From Vibrio sp. AND4 (GTDB taxonomy: Bacteria > Pseudomonadota > Gammaproteobacteria > Enterobacterales > Vibrionaceae), in NCBI RefSeq assembly GCF_000171815.1, contig NZ_ABGR01000002.1:248001-312000 (forward strand): 64,000 nucleotides of DNA, in the 5' to 3' direction. Positions 1 through 9,538 of this stretch are shown here, piece by piece. The notes below the pieces were generated by a model, which saw nothing but the letters and a program-made list of their open reading frames with translations, did no database searches and had not been told where the DNA came from. Each line of letters opens with the position of its first letter. Position 1 is the first letter of the stretch. A program made the translations under genes and the position numbers.

Positions 1-1
1 T

Positions 2-328
2 ATCTCTCCGGTAGGAAAGCGCCTGCTCCCCTTGAAGCATCCCTTTCACGCATTCCCATTTGGTTTTATCTGGGGTTGGTTGCCATGCGGCTTAGTCTAT
101 TCAGCGCTCACCTGGTCGGCAGTATCGGGAGGTGCATTAAATGGCGGGTTGATCATGTTGGCATTTGGGCTGGGTACTTTGCCTTCTATGCTTGCTATCG
201 GCTACGGCACGAGGCATTTTAAGAACATTCAAAAATCTTTTATATTTAGAAATATCTCGGCGTTATTGTTAATAATTTATGGTGTGTATACCGCTACTGG
301 TGCCATAAAAATACTTGGTTTCATATAA
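2..328 (+). CDS. TauE/SafE-family membrane protein, C-terminal part (5' cut by window)
   Basis: The reading frame is open to the window edge, so the gene begins outside; the in-frame TTG at 32 is probably internal. About 108 residues are visible, with three hydrophobic stretches and a conserved-looking WLPCGLVYSAL segment typical of the sulfite exporter TauE/SafE-like proteins found next to cytochrome cbb3 assembly genes and fnr in gamma-proteobacteria. Such proteins sit in the inner membrane, and some are linked to metal supply for oxidase assembly; the substrate here is unknown. It lies about 90 bp before fnr on the same strand. Confidence 0.7.
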   Translation: MSPVGKRLLPLKHPFHAFPFGFIWGWLPCGLVYSALTWSAVSGGALNGGLIMLAFGLGTLPSMLAIGYGTRHFKNIQKSFIFRNISALLLIIYGVYTATGAIKILGFI

Positions 329-387
329 TATGAATGTCTTTATGCTTTATTTTTTACTACCCTTTAGATATGTGCAATGATAAAATA

Positions 388-401
388 TTGACGTATATCA
401 A
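388..401 (+). promoter_or_regulatory. FNR box upstream of fnr
   Basis: TTGACGTATATCAA matches the FNR consensus TTGAT-N4-ATCAA at 9 of 10 fixed positions. It lies 17 nt before the fnr start codon, where a bound dimer would block the promoter, so negative autoregulation is inferred. E. coli fnr is known to be autoregulated. Confidence 0.75.
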
Positions 402-417
402 ATAGTGAAAGATTGTT

Positions 418-1164
418 ATGATTTCAGATAAACCTGCAACAAAGCGTATCCAATCAGGCGGTTGCGCAATTCATTGTCAAGATTGTAGCATTAGCCAACT
501 TTGTATCCCGTTCACTCTTAATGAGTCTGAATTAGATCAGCTTGATCAAATCATCGAGCGAAAAAAACCAATTCAAAAAGGCCAAGAGCTGTTCAAAGCT
601 GGTGATGAGCTAAAATCTCTGTACGCTATCCGTTCTGGTACAATCAAAAGCTATACCATTACAGAGCAAGGCGATGAGCAAATTACTGCTTTTCACTTGG
701 CTGGAGATCTAGTTGGTTTTGACGCAATCACCGGTGATTCACACCCAAGTTTTGCTCAGGCACTGGAAACATCTATGGTCTGCGAGATCCCTTACGAAAT
801 CCTTGACGATCTATCAGGTAAAATGCCAAAGCTTCGTCAACAGATTATGCGTCTGATGAGTAATGAGATTAAAGGCGATCAGGAAATGATCCTGCTTCTT
901 TCTAAAAAGAATGCTGAAGAACGCCTCGCCGCTTTCCTTTACAATCTCTCGACGCGTTTTTCTCAACGTGGATTTAGTCCTCGCGAATTCCGCTTAACCA
1001 TGACTCGTGGCGATATTGGTAACTACTTAGGTCTAACCGTAGAAACAATCAGTAGACTGCTTGGACGCTTCCAGAAATCCGAAATTCTGAGTGTTAAAGG
1101 TAAGTACATCACCATCTTAAATCATGATGTCTTGATGGAACTTGCTGGCGTTAGCAAAGACTGA
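418..1164 (+). CDS. fnr: Fumarate/nitrate reduction regulator Fnr
   Basis: Oxygen-sensing transcription factor of the CRP/FNR family that switches cells to anaerobic respiration. Cysteines C20, C23, C29 and C122 are placed as in E. coli FNR and would hold the [4Fe-4S] cluster whose loss in oxygen breaks the dimer; C16 is an extra cysteine. An effector-type beta-roll spans about 40-150, and a C-terminal helix-turn-helix carries E209, S212 and R213 in ETISR, the residues that read TTGAT half-sites. The length, 248 residues, is close to the family norm. An FNR box lies immediately upstream. Targets in this window could include the formate dehydrogenase cluster, but I found no convincing FNR site there. 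Confidence 0.97.
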   Translation: MISDKPATKRIQSGGCAIHCQDCSISQLCIPFTLNESELDQLDQIIERKKPIQKGQELFKAGDELKSLYAIRSGTIKSYTITEQGDEQITAFHLAGDLVGFDAITGDSHPSFAQALETSMVCEIPYEILDDLSGKMPKLRQQIMRLMSNEIKGDQEMILLLSKKNAEERLAAFLYNLSTRFSQRGFSPREFRLTMTRGDIGNYLGLTVETISRLLGRFQKSEILSVKGKYITILNHDVLMELAGVSKD

Positions 1165-1345
1165 TATGCCCTATTGATTGACGTAGCTTTAGAATGAGCT
1201 GCGTCATGTTTTCTCTATTATCCCTTCGAAAATCCTCAAAATATTATTCAAACTAAGCTACAGTAAAAGTGTACCTTGTGTGCTCCAATATACTGATTTA
1301 TCTTGTTTTCAGTGTATGGTTTTACAATAATAAGTGGGCTTAGAT

Positions 1346-2293
1346 ATGAGTATATACAGTAAGATCCTTGTTGTTGCTGACATCAATAACGATGAACAGC
1401 CGGCACTTGCAAGAGCGGTTCAACTTGCTCGAAAAAGTGTATCCAGAAGCCGAATCACTGTTTTTTTGTCAATCTATGATTTTTCTTATGATATGACCTC
1501 TATGCTGTCGTTCGATGAAAGGGATGCTATGCGTCGCGGTGTTATCCAGCAACGTGAACAGTGGATAAATCGGGTTGCTCAGCCGTATTTAGACGATAGC
1601 TTCGACTTTGACGTATGTGTGGTATGGCATAACCGCCCTTATGAAGCGATCATTGCTGAAGTTTTTGCTGGTGGTCATGACATTGTAATTAAAGGAACAC
1701 GTAAGCACGATGTTCTTGAGTCCGTGATTTTTACTCCTACTGATTGGCATTTATTACGTAAGTGCCCTGTCCCTGTACTTTTGATTAAAAATGCTGATTG
1801 GCCAGAACATGCAAAAATCCTCGCATCTGTTCATGTCGGTTCTGAAAACCCAACACACATTGACTTGAACGATTCAATGATCGAGCGTCTTAAAGAAATC
1901 ACTAATCGTCTGGATGCTGAGCCCTATCTCGTCAATGCTTATCCGGTTACACCAGCGAATATCACGATTGAACTACCAGAGTTTGACCCAACCACCTACA
2001 CAGATGCAGTTCGCGGGCATCACCTAACCGCAATGAAAGCACTTCGTCAAAAACACGGTTTGGATGAACAGCAAACCATCGTCGAGCAAGGCCTGCCTGA
2101 AGACATTATTCCTGCTACGGCTGAAAAGCTGGATGCGGCAATGGTTATTCTTGGTACGACTGGCCGCACTGGGCTTTCTGCTGTATTTATTGGTAATACG
2201 GCCGAGCATGTGATTGATAAAATCAATTGCGACGTGCTGGCTTTAAAACCAAACGGGTATATCAGTCCACTTGATCCAAACACTGCAACTTAG
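1346..2293 (+). CDS. uspE: Universal stress protein UspE
   Basis: Tandem universal stress protein of about 315 residues: two Usp domains (about 1-150 and 160-310), the second with the ATP-binding-type glycine motif GTTGRTG. It starts MSIYSKILVVADINNDEQ, close to E. coli UspE. ATG 1346 was preferred over the in-frame GTG at 1334 because AAGTGGG at 1332-1338 lies 7 nt before it. UspE proteins are cytoplasmic and linked to stress survival, motility and adhesion. The fnr-uspE order is conserved in enterobacteria and vibrios; a 180-bp gap suggests its own promoter. A terminator follows. Confidence 0.95.
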   Translation: MSIYSKILVVADINNDEQPALARAVQLARKSVSRSRITVFLSIYDFSYDMTSMLSFDERDAMRRGVIQQREQWINRVAQPYLDDSFDFDVCVVWHNRPYEAIIAEVFAGGHDIVIKGTRKHDVLESVIFTPTDWHLLRKCPVPVLLIKNADWPEHAKILASVHVGSENPTHIDLNDSMIERLKEITNRLDAEPYLVNAYPVTPANITIELPEFDPTTYTDAVRGHHLTAMKALRQKHGLDEQQTIVEQGLPEDIIPATAEKLDAAMVILGTTGRTGLSAVFIGNTAEHVIDKINCDVLALKPNGYISPLDPNTAT

Positions 2294-2332
2294 TGACTTT
2301 TAGTTTTGGGCTTGGTTGATATCTAGAAGTGA

Positions 2333-2360
2333 AAATCCCCCAACGTTTGGGGGATTTTTT
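2333..2360 (+). terminator. Bidirectional intrinsic terminator between uspE and ttcA
   Basis: The hairpin pairs AATCCCCCAA with TTGGGGGATT around a CGT loop and is followed by a T run. The flanking A run makes it a terminator on the other strand too, so it can serve both convergent genes. Confidence 0.9.
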
Positions 2361-2427
2361 ATACTGTATATTGCCTTTTGGGCGACGAACACGAAAAAGG
2401 AGGCTTATTCGGCCCCCTCTTATCGAA

Positions 2428-3321
2428 TTAGATGTTGGTTACATCGATAAACATTGACTCATCAATGTTCGTTGAAGAAACGACAGCTTCATTGAATTCG
2501 TATTCTTCGCGATTACCTTCACGGTCTAGTGGAAGGTTTTCAAAATCAAACAGCTCACGGTCAGCAAGCTGACTTGGGCTTACATTTTGAATAGATTTGA
2601 AAATCGCCTCTACACGGCCAGGCGTTTTTTTATCCCAATCAATCAGCATCGCTTTAATTGACTGACGTTGAAGGTTTTCTTGAGAACCACAAAGGTTACA
2701 AGGAATGATCGGAAATTCTTTGTGTTCTGCATATTTGATCAGGTCTTTCTCACGGCAGTAAGTCAGAGGACGAATTACAACGTTACGACCATCATCCGAT
2801 CGAAGTTTTGGTGGCATCGCTTTAAGACGTGAGCCGTGAAACATATTCAAAAACATTGTTTCTACGATGTCATCCATATGGTGACCAAGTGCCAGTTTAG
2901 TCGCACCGATCTTCTCTGCAAAAGAGTAAAGTGTACCACGGCGAAGACGTGAACAGAGACCACAGGTTGTTTTGCCTTCTGGTACTTTTTCTTTAACTAC
3001 AGAGTAAGTGTCCTTGTCTACGATGTAGTAAGGAATGTTCAGCGTTTCAAAGTAATCTGGGAGAATGTGCTCAGGGAAACCAGGTTGTTTCTGATCAAGG
3101 TTAACCGCTACCACCTCAAATTTGATCGGTGCTGCCTTTTGTAGATTCAGCAAGATATCAAGCATCGCGAATGAATCTTTACCACCACTAATGCATGCCA
3201 TCACAACATCACCTTCTTCGATCATGTTGTACTCAGTAATAGCATTTCCAACATTTCTTCTAAGACGTTTCTGAAGCTTGTTGAATTCTAGGGTCTCTTT
3301 TCTTGTATCTAATTGGTTCAT
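2428..3321 (-). CDS. ttcA: tRNA cytosine-32 2-thiolation protein TtcA
   Basis: TtcA thiolates C32 of certain tRNAs with ATP and an Fe-S cluster. The PP-loop ATP-pyrophosphatase motif SGGKDS is at residues 45-50. Two CxxC motifs, C120/C123 and C208/C211, are the usual cluster and sulfur-transfer cysteines. The length of 297 residues fits the TtcA family (about 300). The long C-terminal tail after residue 250 is acidic, as in other Vibrio copies. It is convergent with uspE and shares its terminator. Confidence 0.96.
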   Translation of the reverse strand: MNQLDTRKETLEFNKLQKRLRRNVGNAITEYNMIEEGDVVMACISGGKDSFAMLDILLNLQKAAPIKFEVVAVNLDQKQPGFPEHILPDYFETLNIPYYIVDKDTYSVVKEKVPEGKTTCGLCSRLRRGTLYSFAEKIGATKLALGHHMDDIVETMFLNMFHGSRLKAMPPKLRSDDGRNVVIRPLTYCREKDLIKYAEHKEFPIIPCNLCGSQENLQRQSIKAMLIDWDKKTPGRVEAIFKSIQNVSPSQLADRELFDFENLPLDREGNREEYEFNEAVVSSTNIDESMFIDVTNI

Positions 3322-3470
3322 TGCGGGCTCTCACATCGCCGATTAATCGACTAGGGCTTCCTAATAGGGTGTTCTATGGGGCGTGGATTATACGAGCTTT
3401 TTAAGCAGGATTAAACGTTTGTGTGACTGAGTCATCAATTTATGCACTCTAATCGGGTGCAATGTGCAAT

Positions 3471-3495
3471 AAAAAAGAGCCGCAATTGCAGCTCT
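3471..3495 (-). terminator. Terminator after the DUF2987 gene
   Basis: Read on the minus strand, an AGAGC stem with a GCAATTGC inner palindrome closes with GCTCT and is followed by six Ts. Confidence 0.8.
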
Positions 3496-3507
3496 ATAAT
3501 TCTATGA

Positions 3508-4170
3508 TTACTTTTTCGCGTTTGGTAGATAAGGTAAAACGCGAGTTGTTGGCTGAGGTAAGGTCATGTGTCCTCCTTCACCGATGTCACTCAATGCCAC
3601 TTGGACTTTACCATTTACAATGGCTTTTTCTGACCCATTGGAGAAGGTAATGACGCCATTCAAATCGTCTGCAAACTCCATGGTTACACCTTGAACTTCA
3701 GGTGTAAACCAGCTTGCAAACATACCGCCAAGATCTTCAAGCAGAGCCTGCATTTGTGGCATTAAGGGAATGAGTTGCTCATAATAAACATTACCTTGTA
3801 ACGACTTTTTGGTCATGACCACCAAAGAATAATCACAGCGAGTGTCTTTTGGCGTTTGAACAAAGACAAGTGGGTTTGCAGACTTTAAATTCTTATCGAC
3901 CGGAATGGGAAGCTCTTTTGAAGCCGGAATCACAAACTCTTCGTAGTGCTCTTCTTTTTCCATCCATGCTTTTTCTATCTCACACAGTTGCTTGGTCTTT
4001 GCGTCAACAAAGAAAACGCCAACTTTGACGTCGTCATGTCCTTCCTTCACGTTATTCTTCAATTGTGTGTAGAGCTTGGAATACGTAAACATGTATTCTT
4101 GAGAGTGGGCTACGGGCGATGCTAGAACCAGTAACGCACTGCTTATTAAACTTAGGCTTAATTTCTTCAT
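3508..4170 (-). CDS. DUF2987-type exported protein
   Basis: Product of about 220 residues with a signal peptide: MKK followed by a hydrophobic core, and a likely cut after AHS near residue 24. I start it at the ATG of MKKLSLSL (4170) because the longer frame (to 4182) only adds MTDR. The rest is soluble and would be periplasmic. It resembles the DUF2987 proteins of Vibrio and Shewanella, whose function is not known. Two cysteines (in KQLCE and TRCDY) could form a disulfide. It lies 33 bp downstream of the membrane-protein gene on the same strand, so the two probably share a transcript. Confidence 0.75.
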   Translation of the reverse strand: MKKLSLSLISSALLVLASPVAHSQEYMFTYSKLYTQLKNNVKEGHDDVKVGVFFVDAKTKQLCEIEKAWMEKEEHYEEFVIPASKELPIPVDKNLKSANPLVFVQTPKDTRCDYSLVVMTKKSLQGNVYYEQLIPLMPQMQALLEDLGGMFASWFTPEVQGVTMEFADDLNGVITFSNGSEKAIVNGKVQVALSDIGEGGHMTLPQPTTRVLPYLPNAKK

Positions 4171-4203
4171 CCGATCCGTCACCTCTTCATTTATTTTATC
4201 AAT

Positions 4204-5007
4204 TTAGGCATCAAACAGATGAGAGTTACCATCGTGGTCATTGTCATTGTCATTGTGTTGAGTTGCTACGATTTTTAACTTGATACCAAACATTTCGCGG
4301 TACAGGATGCCTTTCAGGTGGAAGAAAAACGGCAGCACGAATATCAAGCCAATTCCGTAAAACAATGCGGCAACAATAAACATCAACATCACGCCTAAGT
4401 AGAGCCCTGCGACAACAAAAATCTTCTTATTAACGGCACGCAGTGATAAAAGAAGTGACTGCATAGGTTGGATTTTTTTCTCACAAATCAACAAAACTGA
4501 CTGACTAAACGCTAAAGATAAATAGAGAGATAGCAAAGGGAATATCATACCTGCCACGCCCTGCATCAATAAACTAAACAGCGTTGCTAGAATCACAGGA
4601 ACGGTATACTGAAGGCCTTTACCCACGTGGCGAACCTTAGTATTTAAACCTGCTATGTGGCTCATTGCCATTAAGCTAACACCGGCATAAATCGGTGCAC
4701 TGATCACCTCGTAACTAAAGTTAGCCACGTAAATAGCGGATGCAATGTCAGCGGTAAAAGATTCTGGGGTCTGTATTGCATCAAGTATAACGGCTGGATC
4801 ACCCAACTGAAGTTGCAAGGCAATGTAGAAGATACCCAACTGGACGAAGAGCAGAAGAATAATCGCCGGTGAGAAGGATAAAAATTGTTTAATGGTGGTG
4901 CGCCAAGCTTCACTAAAAATGGCGCCAGCTTTCAGTTCGTACTTGCCAGAAAGAGCTCGCTCTATACTCCCTCCTAGGTTGAAATCTTTCTCAAAATCAT
5001 TGTTCAT
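4204..5007 (-). CDS. Uncharacterised multi-pass membrane protein
   Basis: A protein of 267 residues with about five or six hydrophobic segments (near 42-65, 95-115, 130-155, 160-180, 195-235). The N-terminal 35 residues and the charged tail are probably cytoplasmic. The tail carries a low-complexity NDNDNDHDG stretch from a short GAC/AAT repeat at about 4231-4255. I do not recognise the family with certainty; it resembles conserved Vibrio membrane proteins without an assigned role. It is upstream of and close to the DUF2987 gene, so a joint envelope function is possible but unproven. Confidence 0.6.
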   Translation of the reverse strand: MNNDFEKDFNLGGSIERALSGKYELKAGAIFSEAWRTTIKQFLSFSPAIILLLFVQLGIFYIALQLQLGDPAVILDAIQTPESFTADIASAIYVANFSYEVISAPIYAGVSLMAMSHIAGLNTKVRHVGKGLQYTVPVILATLFSLLMQGVAGMIFPLLSLYLSLAFSQSVLLICEKKIQPMQSLLLSLRAVNKKIFVVAGLYLGVMLMFIVAALFYGIGLIFVLPFFFHLKGILYREMFGIKLKIVATQHNDNDNDHDGNSHLFDA

Positions 5008-5388
5008 ATTTAATCCAAGGCTAACTTGTGAAACTTTTCTGGAAAACCAGTTTATTTATGAGGACGCAATTATAGCCAAATCATATCAAGACTAACATCA
5101 GAACTCGACTTCAATACTTGCAATTATTGCCGTTTGGTTGATAATTAATCATTCGCAAATCCATGAAATTGTGAACATTTGCATAAGAAATCAATACTCA
5201 CCTAGGGACTGTGGAGATACAAATACCTCCATAAAAACAGTATGGTAAGAGCTGTTTACTTTTGCCTGCAAAAAATTTTCTGTTTCAAGATAAGAAAATG
5301 CTTTGATTTCACAATTTTGGTGATTATGATGCGCGCCACTAAAGTGAATGATTTATATCACATCAATTGGATACACCCCAACTTGAAC
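5008..5388 (+). promoter_or_regulatory. Intergenic region ahead of potA
   Basis: 381 bp between divergent genes. It should hold the promoters of both the membrane protein and the pot operon. The stretch is AT-rich; a short inverted repeat GGAG...CTCC lies at about 5212-5231. An open frame runs from 5242 into potA, but its 49 extra residues do not resemble ABC ATPases, so I treat it as leader. No clear operator was found. Confidence 0.4.
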
Positions 5389-6522
5389 GTGGGAGAAATA
5401 CAGACGTTGAACGCTAAACAGCAAGCAGGAAAACCACTAGTTCGTCTAACTGGTGTTAGTAAAAGTTTCGATGGCAAGGAAATCATCGGTAATTTAAATC
5501 TGGATGTTAATCATGGTGAGTTTCTGACGATTCTTGGCCCCTCTGGTTGTGGTAAAACAACGGTTTTACGTATGATCGCCGGCTTTGAGACTGCAGATGC
5601 TGGTCAAATCGTACTTGATGGCCAAGATGTAACACAGGTTCCTGCAGAGCAAAGGCACGTCAACACGGTATTTCAGAGTTATGCACTCTTCCCTCACATG
5701 ACCGTATTTGAAAATGTTGCATTTGGTCTTCGTATGCAGAAAACACCTGCCGCAGAGATCGAGCCGCGAGTCATGGAAGCGCTGCGCATGGTTCGTTTGG
5801 AAAAAATGGCACAACGTAAGCCACACCAACTTTCTGGTGGTCAGCAACAACGTATCGCAATCGCTCGTGCGGTTGTGAACAAGCCAAAAGTGCTGTTGCT
5901 AGATGAGTCTCTCTCTGCTCTTGATTACAAGCTACGCAAGCAAATGCAGATCGAACTTAAACAGCTTCAGCGTCAACTTGGTATTACTTTTATCTTCGTA
6001 ACGCACGATCAAGAAGAAGCCCTATCGATGTCTGATCGCATTATTGTTATGCGCGATGGTGTCATCGAACAAGACGGCTCTCCACGTGAGATATATGAAG
6101 AGCCTAAAAACCTATTTGTTGCTCGCTTTATCGGTGAGATCAATGTATTCAACACAACGATGTTAGAGCGTATCGATGAAAAACGCATTCGTGCAGAAAT
6201 TGAAGGCGTTGAATCCATTGTCTATTACGACCAAGCAGCGCAAACCGGTGACAAACTGCAAGTACTACTTCGCCCAGAAGATTTACGCATCGAAGAGATC
6301 AAAGAGTCTGAAGAAAAAGGCATTGTGGGTCACGTAACAGAGCGTACCTACAAAGGTATGACGCTGGACTCCGTAATCCAATTGGACTCCGGCATGCGCG
6401 TGATGGTGAGCGAATTCTTCAACGAAGATGACCCGGATGTGGACCACTCACTCGGCCAGAAAGTCGCTATTACTTGGGTTGAGAGCTGGGAGGTAGTACT
6501 AAATGATAAACAAGAAGTTTAG
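5389..6522 (+). CDS. potA: Spermidine/putrescine ABC transporter ATPase PotA
   Basis: ATPase that drives polyamine uptake with PotB/PotC. Walker [10 protein letters not shown] near residue 50, signature LSGGQQQR, Walker B VLLLDES and the H-loop histidine in THDQEE are all present; a TOBE regulatory domain occupies about 250-370. I chose GTG 5389, giving [10 protein letters not shown] and 377 residues, the usual PotA length. The ribosome site is weak, and ATG 5326 or 5329 would add about 20 residues. It overlaps potB by 20 nt, indicating translational coupling. Walker B has the catalytic-base position as DES rather than DEP. Confidence 0.93.
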   Translation: MGEIQTLNAKQQAGKPLVRLTGVSKSFDGKEIIGNLNLDVNHGEFLTILGPSGCGKTTVLRMIAGFETADAGQIVLDGQDVTQVPAEQRHVNTVFQSYALFPHMTVFENVAFGLRMQKTPAAEIEPRVMEALRMVRLEKMAQRKPHQLSGGQQQRIAIARAVVNKPKVLLLDESLSALDYKLRKQMQIELKQLQRQLGITFIFVTHDQEEALSMSDRIIVMRDGVIEQDGSPREIYEEPKNLFVARFIGEINVFNTTMLERIDEKRIRAEIEGVESIVYYDQAAQTGDKLQVLLRPEDLRIEEIKESEEKGIVGHVTERTYKGMTLDSVIQLDSGMRVMVSEFFNEDDPDVDHSLGQKVAITWVESWEVVLNDKQEV

Positions 6523-7363
6523 TCTTCAGAACGCGATCATTACCCTCATCGTTGGCTGGTTAACACTGTTTGTGTTGGTACCAAACCTAATGATTATCGG
6601 TACGAGTTTTTTGACGCGTGATGAAGCAGACCTAATTGAATTAACATTTACTTTCGATAACTATCTTCGTTTGATTGATCCACTGTATGCAAAAGTGCTG
6701 ATGCACTCTTTCTATATGGCGATCATTGCAACCTTGTTGTGTTTGGTGATTGGTTACCCATTCGCTTACATCGTAGCGAAAATGCCTGAAAAATGGCGCC
6801 CATTCATGTTGTTTTTGGTGATCGTGCCGTTTTGGACCAACTCTCTTATCCGAACTTACGGTTTGAAGATTGTTCTCGGTACCCAAGGTATTTTGAACAA
6901 GTCGCTGATAGCAATGGAAATCATCGATAAACCAATGCGTTTGATGTATACCGAAACTGCGGTAATGATTGGTTTGGTGTATATCCTACTCCCATTTATG
7001 ATTTTGCCTTTGTACTCGGCTATAGAGAAGTTGGACAACACTTACATTGAGGCAGCCAAAGATCTTGGGGCGAACAAGCTTCAAATCATGACCAAGGTAA
7101 TTCTACCTCTTACCATGCCAGGTATTATTGGCGGCTGTTTGTTGGTTCTGCTTCCCGCGCTCGGTATGTTCTACATCTCTGACCTATTAGGCGGCGCGAA
7201 GAACTTACTGATTGGTAACGTGATTAAGAGCCAAGTATTAAACGCTCGTGACTGGCCATTCGGTGCAGCGACAAGTATCGCCCTCACCTTCGCAATGGCT
7301 GTAATGCTCTACGCTTACTATAGAGCTGGGAAATTATTGAATAAGAAAGTGGAGCTAGACTAA
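6503..7363 (+). CDS. potB: Spermidine/putrescine ABC transporter permease PotB
   Basis: Inner-membrane permease of 286 residues with six predicted transmembrane helices and the EAA loop ([23 protein letters not shown], about residues 182-204) that docks on PotA. Length and sequence match PotB. It starts inside the end of potA and its stop overlaps the start of potC, the usual potABC coupling. Confidence 0.95.
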   Translation: MINKKFSLQNAIITLIVGWLTLFVLVPNLMIIGTSFLTRDEADLIELTFTFDNYLRLIDPLYAKVLMHSFYMAIIATLLCLVIGYPFAYIVAKMPEKWRPFMLFLVIVPFWTNSLIRTYGLKIVLGTQGILNKSLIAMEIIDKPMRLMYTETAVMIGLVYILLPFMILPLYSAIEKLDNTYIEAAKDLGANKLQIMTKVILPLTMPGIIGGCLLVLLPALGMFYISDLLGGAKNLLIGNVIKSQVLNARDWPFGAATSIALTFAMAVMLYAYYRAGKLLNKKVELD

Positions 7364-8133
7364 TGGGACGCACAGTTAGATTTAGCTTTATGGCGTTGGT
7401 ATATGCGTTTCTGTATTTACCAATCATCGTTTTAATTGTTAATTCATTTAACGCTAACAAGTTTGGTATGAAATGGGGCGGCTTCACCACAAAATGGTAT
7501 GAAACCTTAGTCAATAACGACAGCCTAATGCAGGCTGCATGGCACTCATTGAACGTGGCGGTATTCTCCGCGACCGCGGCGACCATCATTGGTAGCTTAA
7601 CCGCTGTTGCCCTGTTCCGTTATTCGTTCAAAGGTAAAGGCGCGGTGAACGGCATGCTGTTTGTCGTAATGATGTCACCTGATATTGTTATGGCGATTTC
7701 ATTTCTTGCTTTGTTCTTAGTATTAGGCGCACAGCTTGGTTTCTTTACTTTATTGATTGCTCACATCACTTTCTGTCTGCCCTTCGTTGTCGTAACGGTA
7801 TACAGCCGCTTAAATGGCTTTGATGTGAAGATGTTGGAAGCAGCAAAGGACCTTGGTGCAAGCGAATGGGTAATCTTGAAACAGATCATCCTTCCTCTCG
7901 CTAAACCGGCGGTTGCCGCGGGATGGTTGCTGAGCTTTACCCTGTCTCTGGATGACGTAATCATTAGTTCGTTCGTAACGGGTCCTACTTATGAAATCCT
8001 GCCATTGAAGATTTACTCAATGGTTAAGGTGGGTATTTCACCAGAGGTGAACGCCCTTGCGACGGTCATGCTGGTTGTTTCTTTGGTTCTTGTTGTCATT
8101 TCGCAACTGCTCGCAAGAGAAAGAGTGAAGTAG
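7363..8133 (+). CDS. potC: Spermidine/putrescine ABC transporter permease PotC
   Basis: Second permease half, 256 residues, six transmembrane helices, with the EAA loop [19 protein letters not shown] at about 157-175. Its start codon overlaps the potB stop by one base. Together with PotA and PotB it forms the inner-membrane core; the two binding proteins encoded next supply substrates. Confidence 0.95.
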   Translation: MGRTVRFSFMALVYAFLYLPIIVLIVNSFNANKFGMKWGGFTTKWYETLVNNDSLMQAAWHSLNVAVFSATAATIIGSLTAVALFRYSFKGKGAVNGMLFVVMMSPDIVMAISFLALFLVLGAQLGFFTLLIAHITFCLPFVVVTVYSRLNGFDVKMLEAAKDLGASEWVILKQIILPLAKPAVAAGWLLSFTLSLDDVIISSFVTGPTYEILPLKIYSMVKVGISPEVNALATVMLVVSLVLVVISQLLARERVK

Positions 8134-8156
8134 ATGCCGCCCCGTCAACATCACGA

Positions 8157-8186
8157 AACAGAATGGTCATACGCCATTCTGTTTTT
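8157..8186 (+). terminator. Hairpin terminator or attenuator between potC and potD2
   Basis: AACAGAATGG pairs with CCATTCTGTT around a 7-nt loop and is followed by TTTC. It sits inside the pot operon, so partial termination could set the ratio of membrane to binding proteins, or potD may have its own promoter in the 60 bp that follow. Confidence 0.75.
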
Positions 8187-8242
8187 CTATCTATCGTCCA
8201 AAAATAAAGTATTGGACAACGTTTGGTTTGGAGCTAACGTCA

Positions 8243-9289
8243 ATGAAAAAATGGGCTACTCTATTAGCTGGTAGTGCATGTGCGCTTTCTCTGTTCTCTG
8301 GTACAGCGGCAGCGGATGATAAAGAATTAGTGTTTATGAACTGGGGTCCTTACATCAACAGTAATATCCTAGAGCAATTTACTAAAGAAACTGGCATCAA
8401 AGTGATCTACTCGACTTACGAGTCGAACGAGACTTTGTATGCAAAGCTAAAAACTCATAACCAAGGTTATGACCTAGTAGTACCTTCAACGTACTTCGTA
8501 GCGAAGATGCGTGACGAAGGCATGCTACAAAAGATCGATAAGACTAAGCTGAAGAACTTCGGCAACCTAGACAAGAACTACCTAGACAAGAACTACCTAG
8601 ACAAGCCTTACGATCCAAATAACAACTACTCAATTCCTCACGTTGTGGCGATTACAGGTCTAGCGGTGAACGCAGACATGTACGACCCAAACGACTTCCA
8701 AAGCTGGGCGGACCTATGGAAACCTGAGCTTGAAGGTCAAGTAATGCTAATGGACGACACTCGTGAAGTGTTCCACATTGCACTACGCAAACTGGGTTAC
8801 TCTGGTAACTCTACGGATCCAAAACAAATCGACGAAGCGTACGCTGAGCTACAAAAGCTAATGCCTAACGTTCTAGTATTTAACTCTGACAACCCAGGAG
8901 CACCTTATATGTCTGGCGAAGTTGGCGTCGGTATGCTTTGGAACGGCAGTGCAGCAGCGGCTCAAAACGAAGGCATGAACTTGAAGCTTGTGTTCCCCAA
9001 AGAGGGTGGCATCGGCTGGGTTGATAATTTTGCGATATCTTCTGGCGCAAAGAACGTGGATGCGGCACACAAGATGATCGATTTCTTACTACGTCCTAAA
9101 ATCGCGGAGCAAATTTCGGCGGATACCGGGTACCTCACCGCTGTTGCAGAGTCTAACGCTAAATTTAAAGACGTTGCACCGCTGTTTCCTACTCAAGAAG
9201 ACCTTGACCGTATTGAATGGCAGGATTCTATTGGTGACATGACAGTGAAGTACGAAGATTACTTCCTGAAGCTAAAAGCTGGCCAATAG
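8243..9289 (+). CDS. potD2: Polyamine-binding periplasmic protein PotD (first copy)
   Basis: Periplasmic spermidine/putrescine-binding protein, 348 residues, with a signal peptide cut near AAADD. ATG 8243 has GGAGCT 8-9 nt upstream; the longer frame adds only five residues. Hallmarks are the WGPYIN start, the STYESNETLYAKL segment and the late WNGSAAAA segment. In V. cholerae the operon is potABCD2D1, and by order this copy equals potD2. It carries an in-frame NYLDK duplication absent from the second copy (repeat at 8566-8605). It shares most of its sequence pattern with the next gene, so the pair arose by duplication. Confidence 0.93.
   Translation: MKKWATLLAGSACALSLFSGTAAADDKELVFMNWGPYINSNILEQFTKETGIKVIYSTYESNETLYAKLKTHNQGYDLVVPSTYFVAKMRDEGMLQKIDKTKLKNFGNLDKNYLDKNYLDKPYDPNNNYSIPHVVAITGLAVNADMYDPNDFQSWADLWKPELEGQVMLMDDTREVFHIALRKLGYSGNSTDPKQIDEAYAELQKLMPNVLVFNSDNPGAPYMSGEVGVGMLWNGSAAAAQNEGMNLKLVFPKEGGIGWVDNFAISSGAKNVDAAHKMIDFLLRPKIAEQISADTGYLTAVAESNAKFKDVAPLFPTQEDLDRIEWQDSIGDMTVKYEDYFLKLKAGQ
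8566..8605 (+). repeat. 15-bp tandem repeat inside potD2
   Basis: The unit CCTAGACAAGAACTA occurs twice in full (8566-8580, 8581-8595) followed by its first ten bases. It encodes a repeated LDKNY block. The paralogue at 9539 has a single, shorter version (LDTNFLNKPF), so one unit looks like an added copy. Confidence 0.9.
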
Positions 9290-9321
9290 CGTCACTTGCT
9301 CAATAAATCATCCACTAAATG

Positions 9322-9351
9322 AAAATAGGTAGCAATACGCTGCCTATTTTT
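9322..9351 (+). terminator. Terminator after potD2
   Basis: AAAATAGGTAGC pairs (one G-U) with GCTGCCTATTTT around AATAC, followed by T. It would separate potD2 from potD1 transcription. Confidence 0.8.
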
Positions 9352-9470
9352 GTCATTGGCTGATACAATTACAAGCTGCTAGGTTTATTTGCAGGTGCTG
9401 CAAACATTTACGCTGTTCAAAGCAGCAATGTTTGTCGCTCATACTTCAAATAAACAGGATTGTGCTTATT

Positions 9471-9519
9471 GCAATATGACAAATCGATGTCTCTGACTAG
9501 TATTGATTTGTCATATTGC
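9471..9519 (+). promoter_or_regulatory. Perfect 15-bp-arm inverted repeat before potD1
   Basis: Left arm GCAATATGACAAATC (9471-9485) and right arm GATTTGTCATATTGC (9505-9519) are exact reverse complements, with a 19-nt spacer. The repeat ends 19 nt before the potD1 ATG. No T run follows, so it is not a normal terminator. It could be a protein operator or an RNA hairpin in the leader. Confidence 0.85.
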
Positions 9520-9538
9520 TAAACAAAACGGATATAAA

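Noticed and set aside
5242..5388. N-terminal extension of PotA
   Set aside because: The 49 residues do not resemble any PotA N-terminus, and 377 residues from GTG 5389 fits the family.
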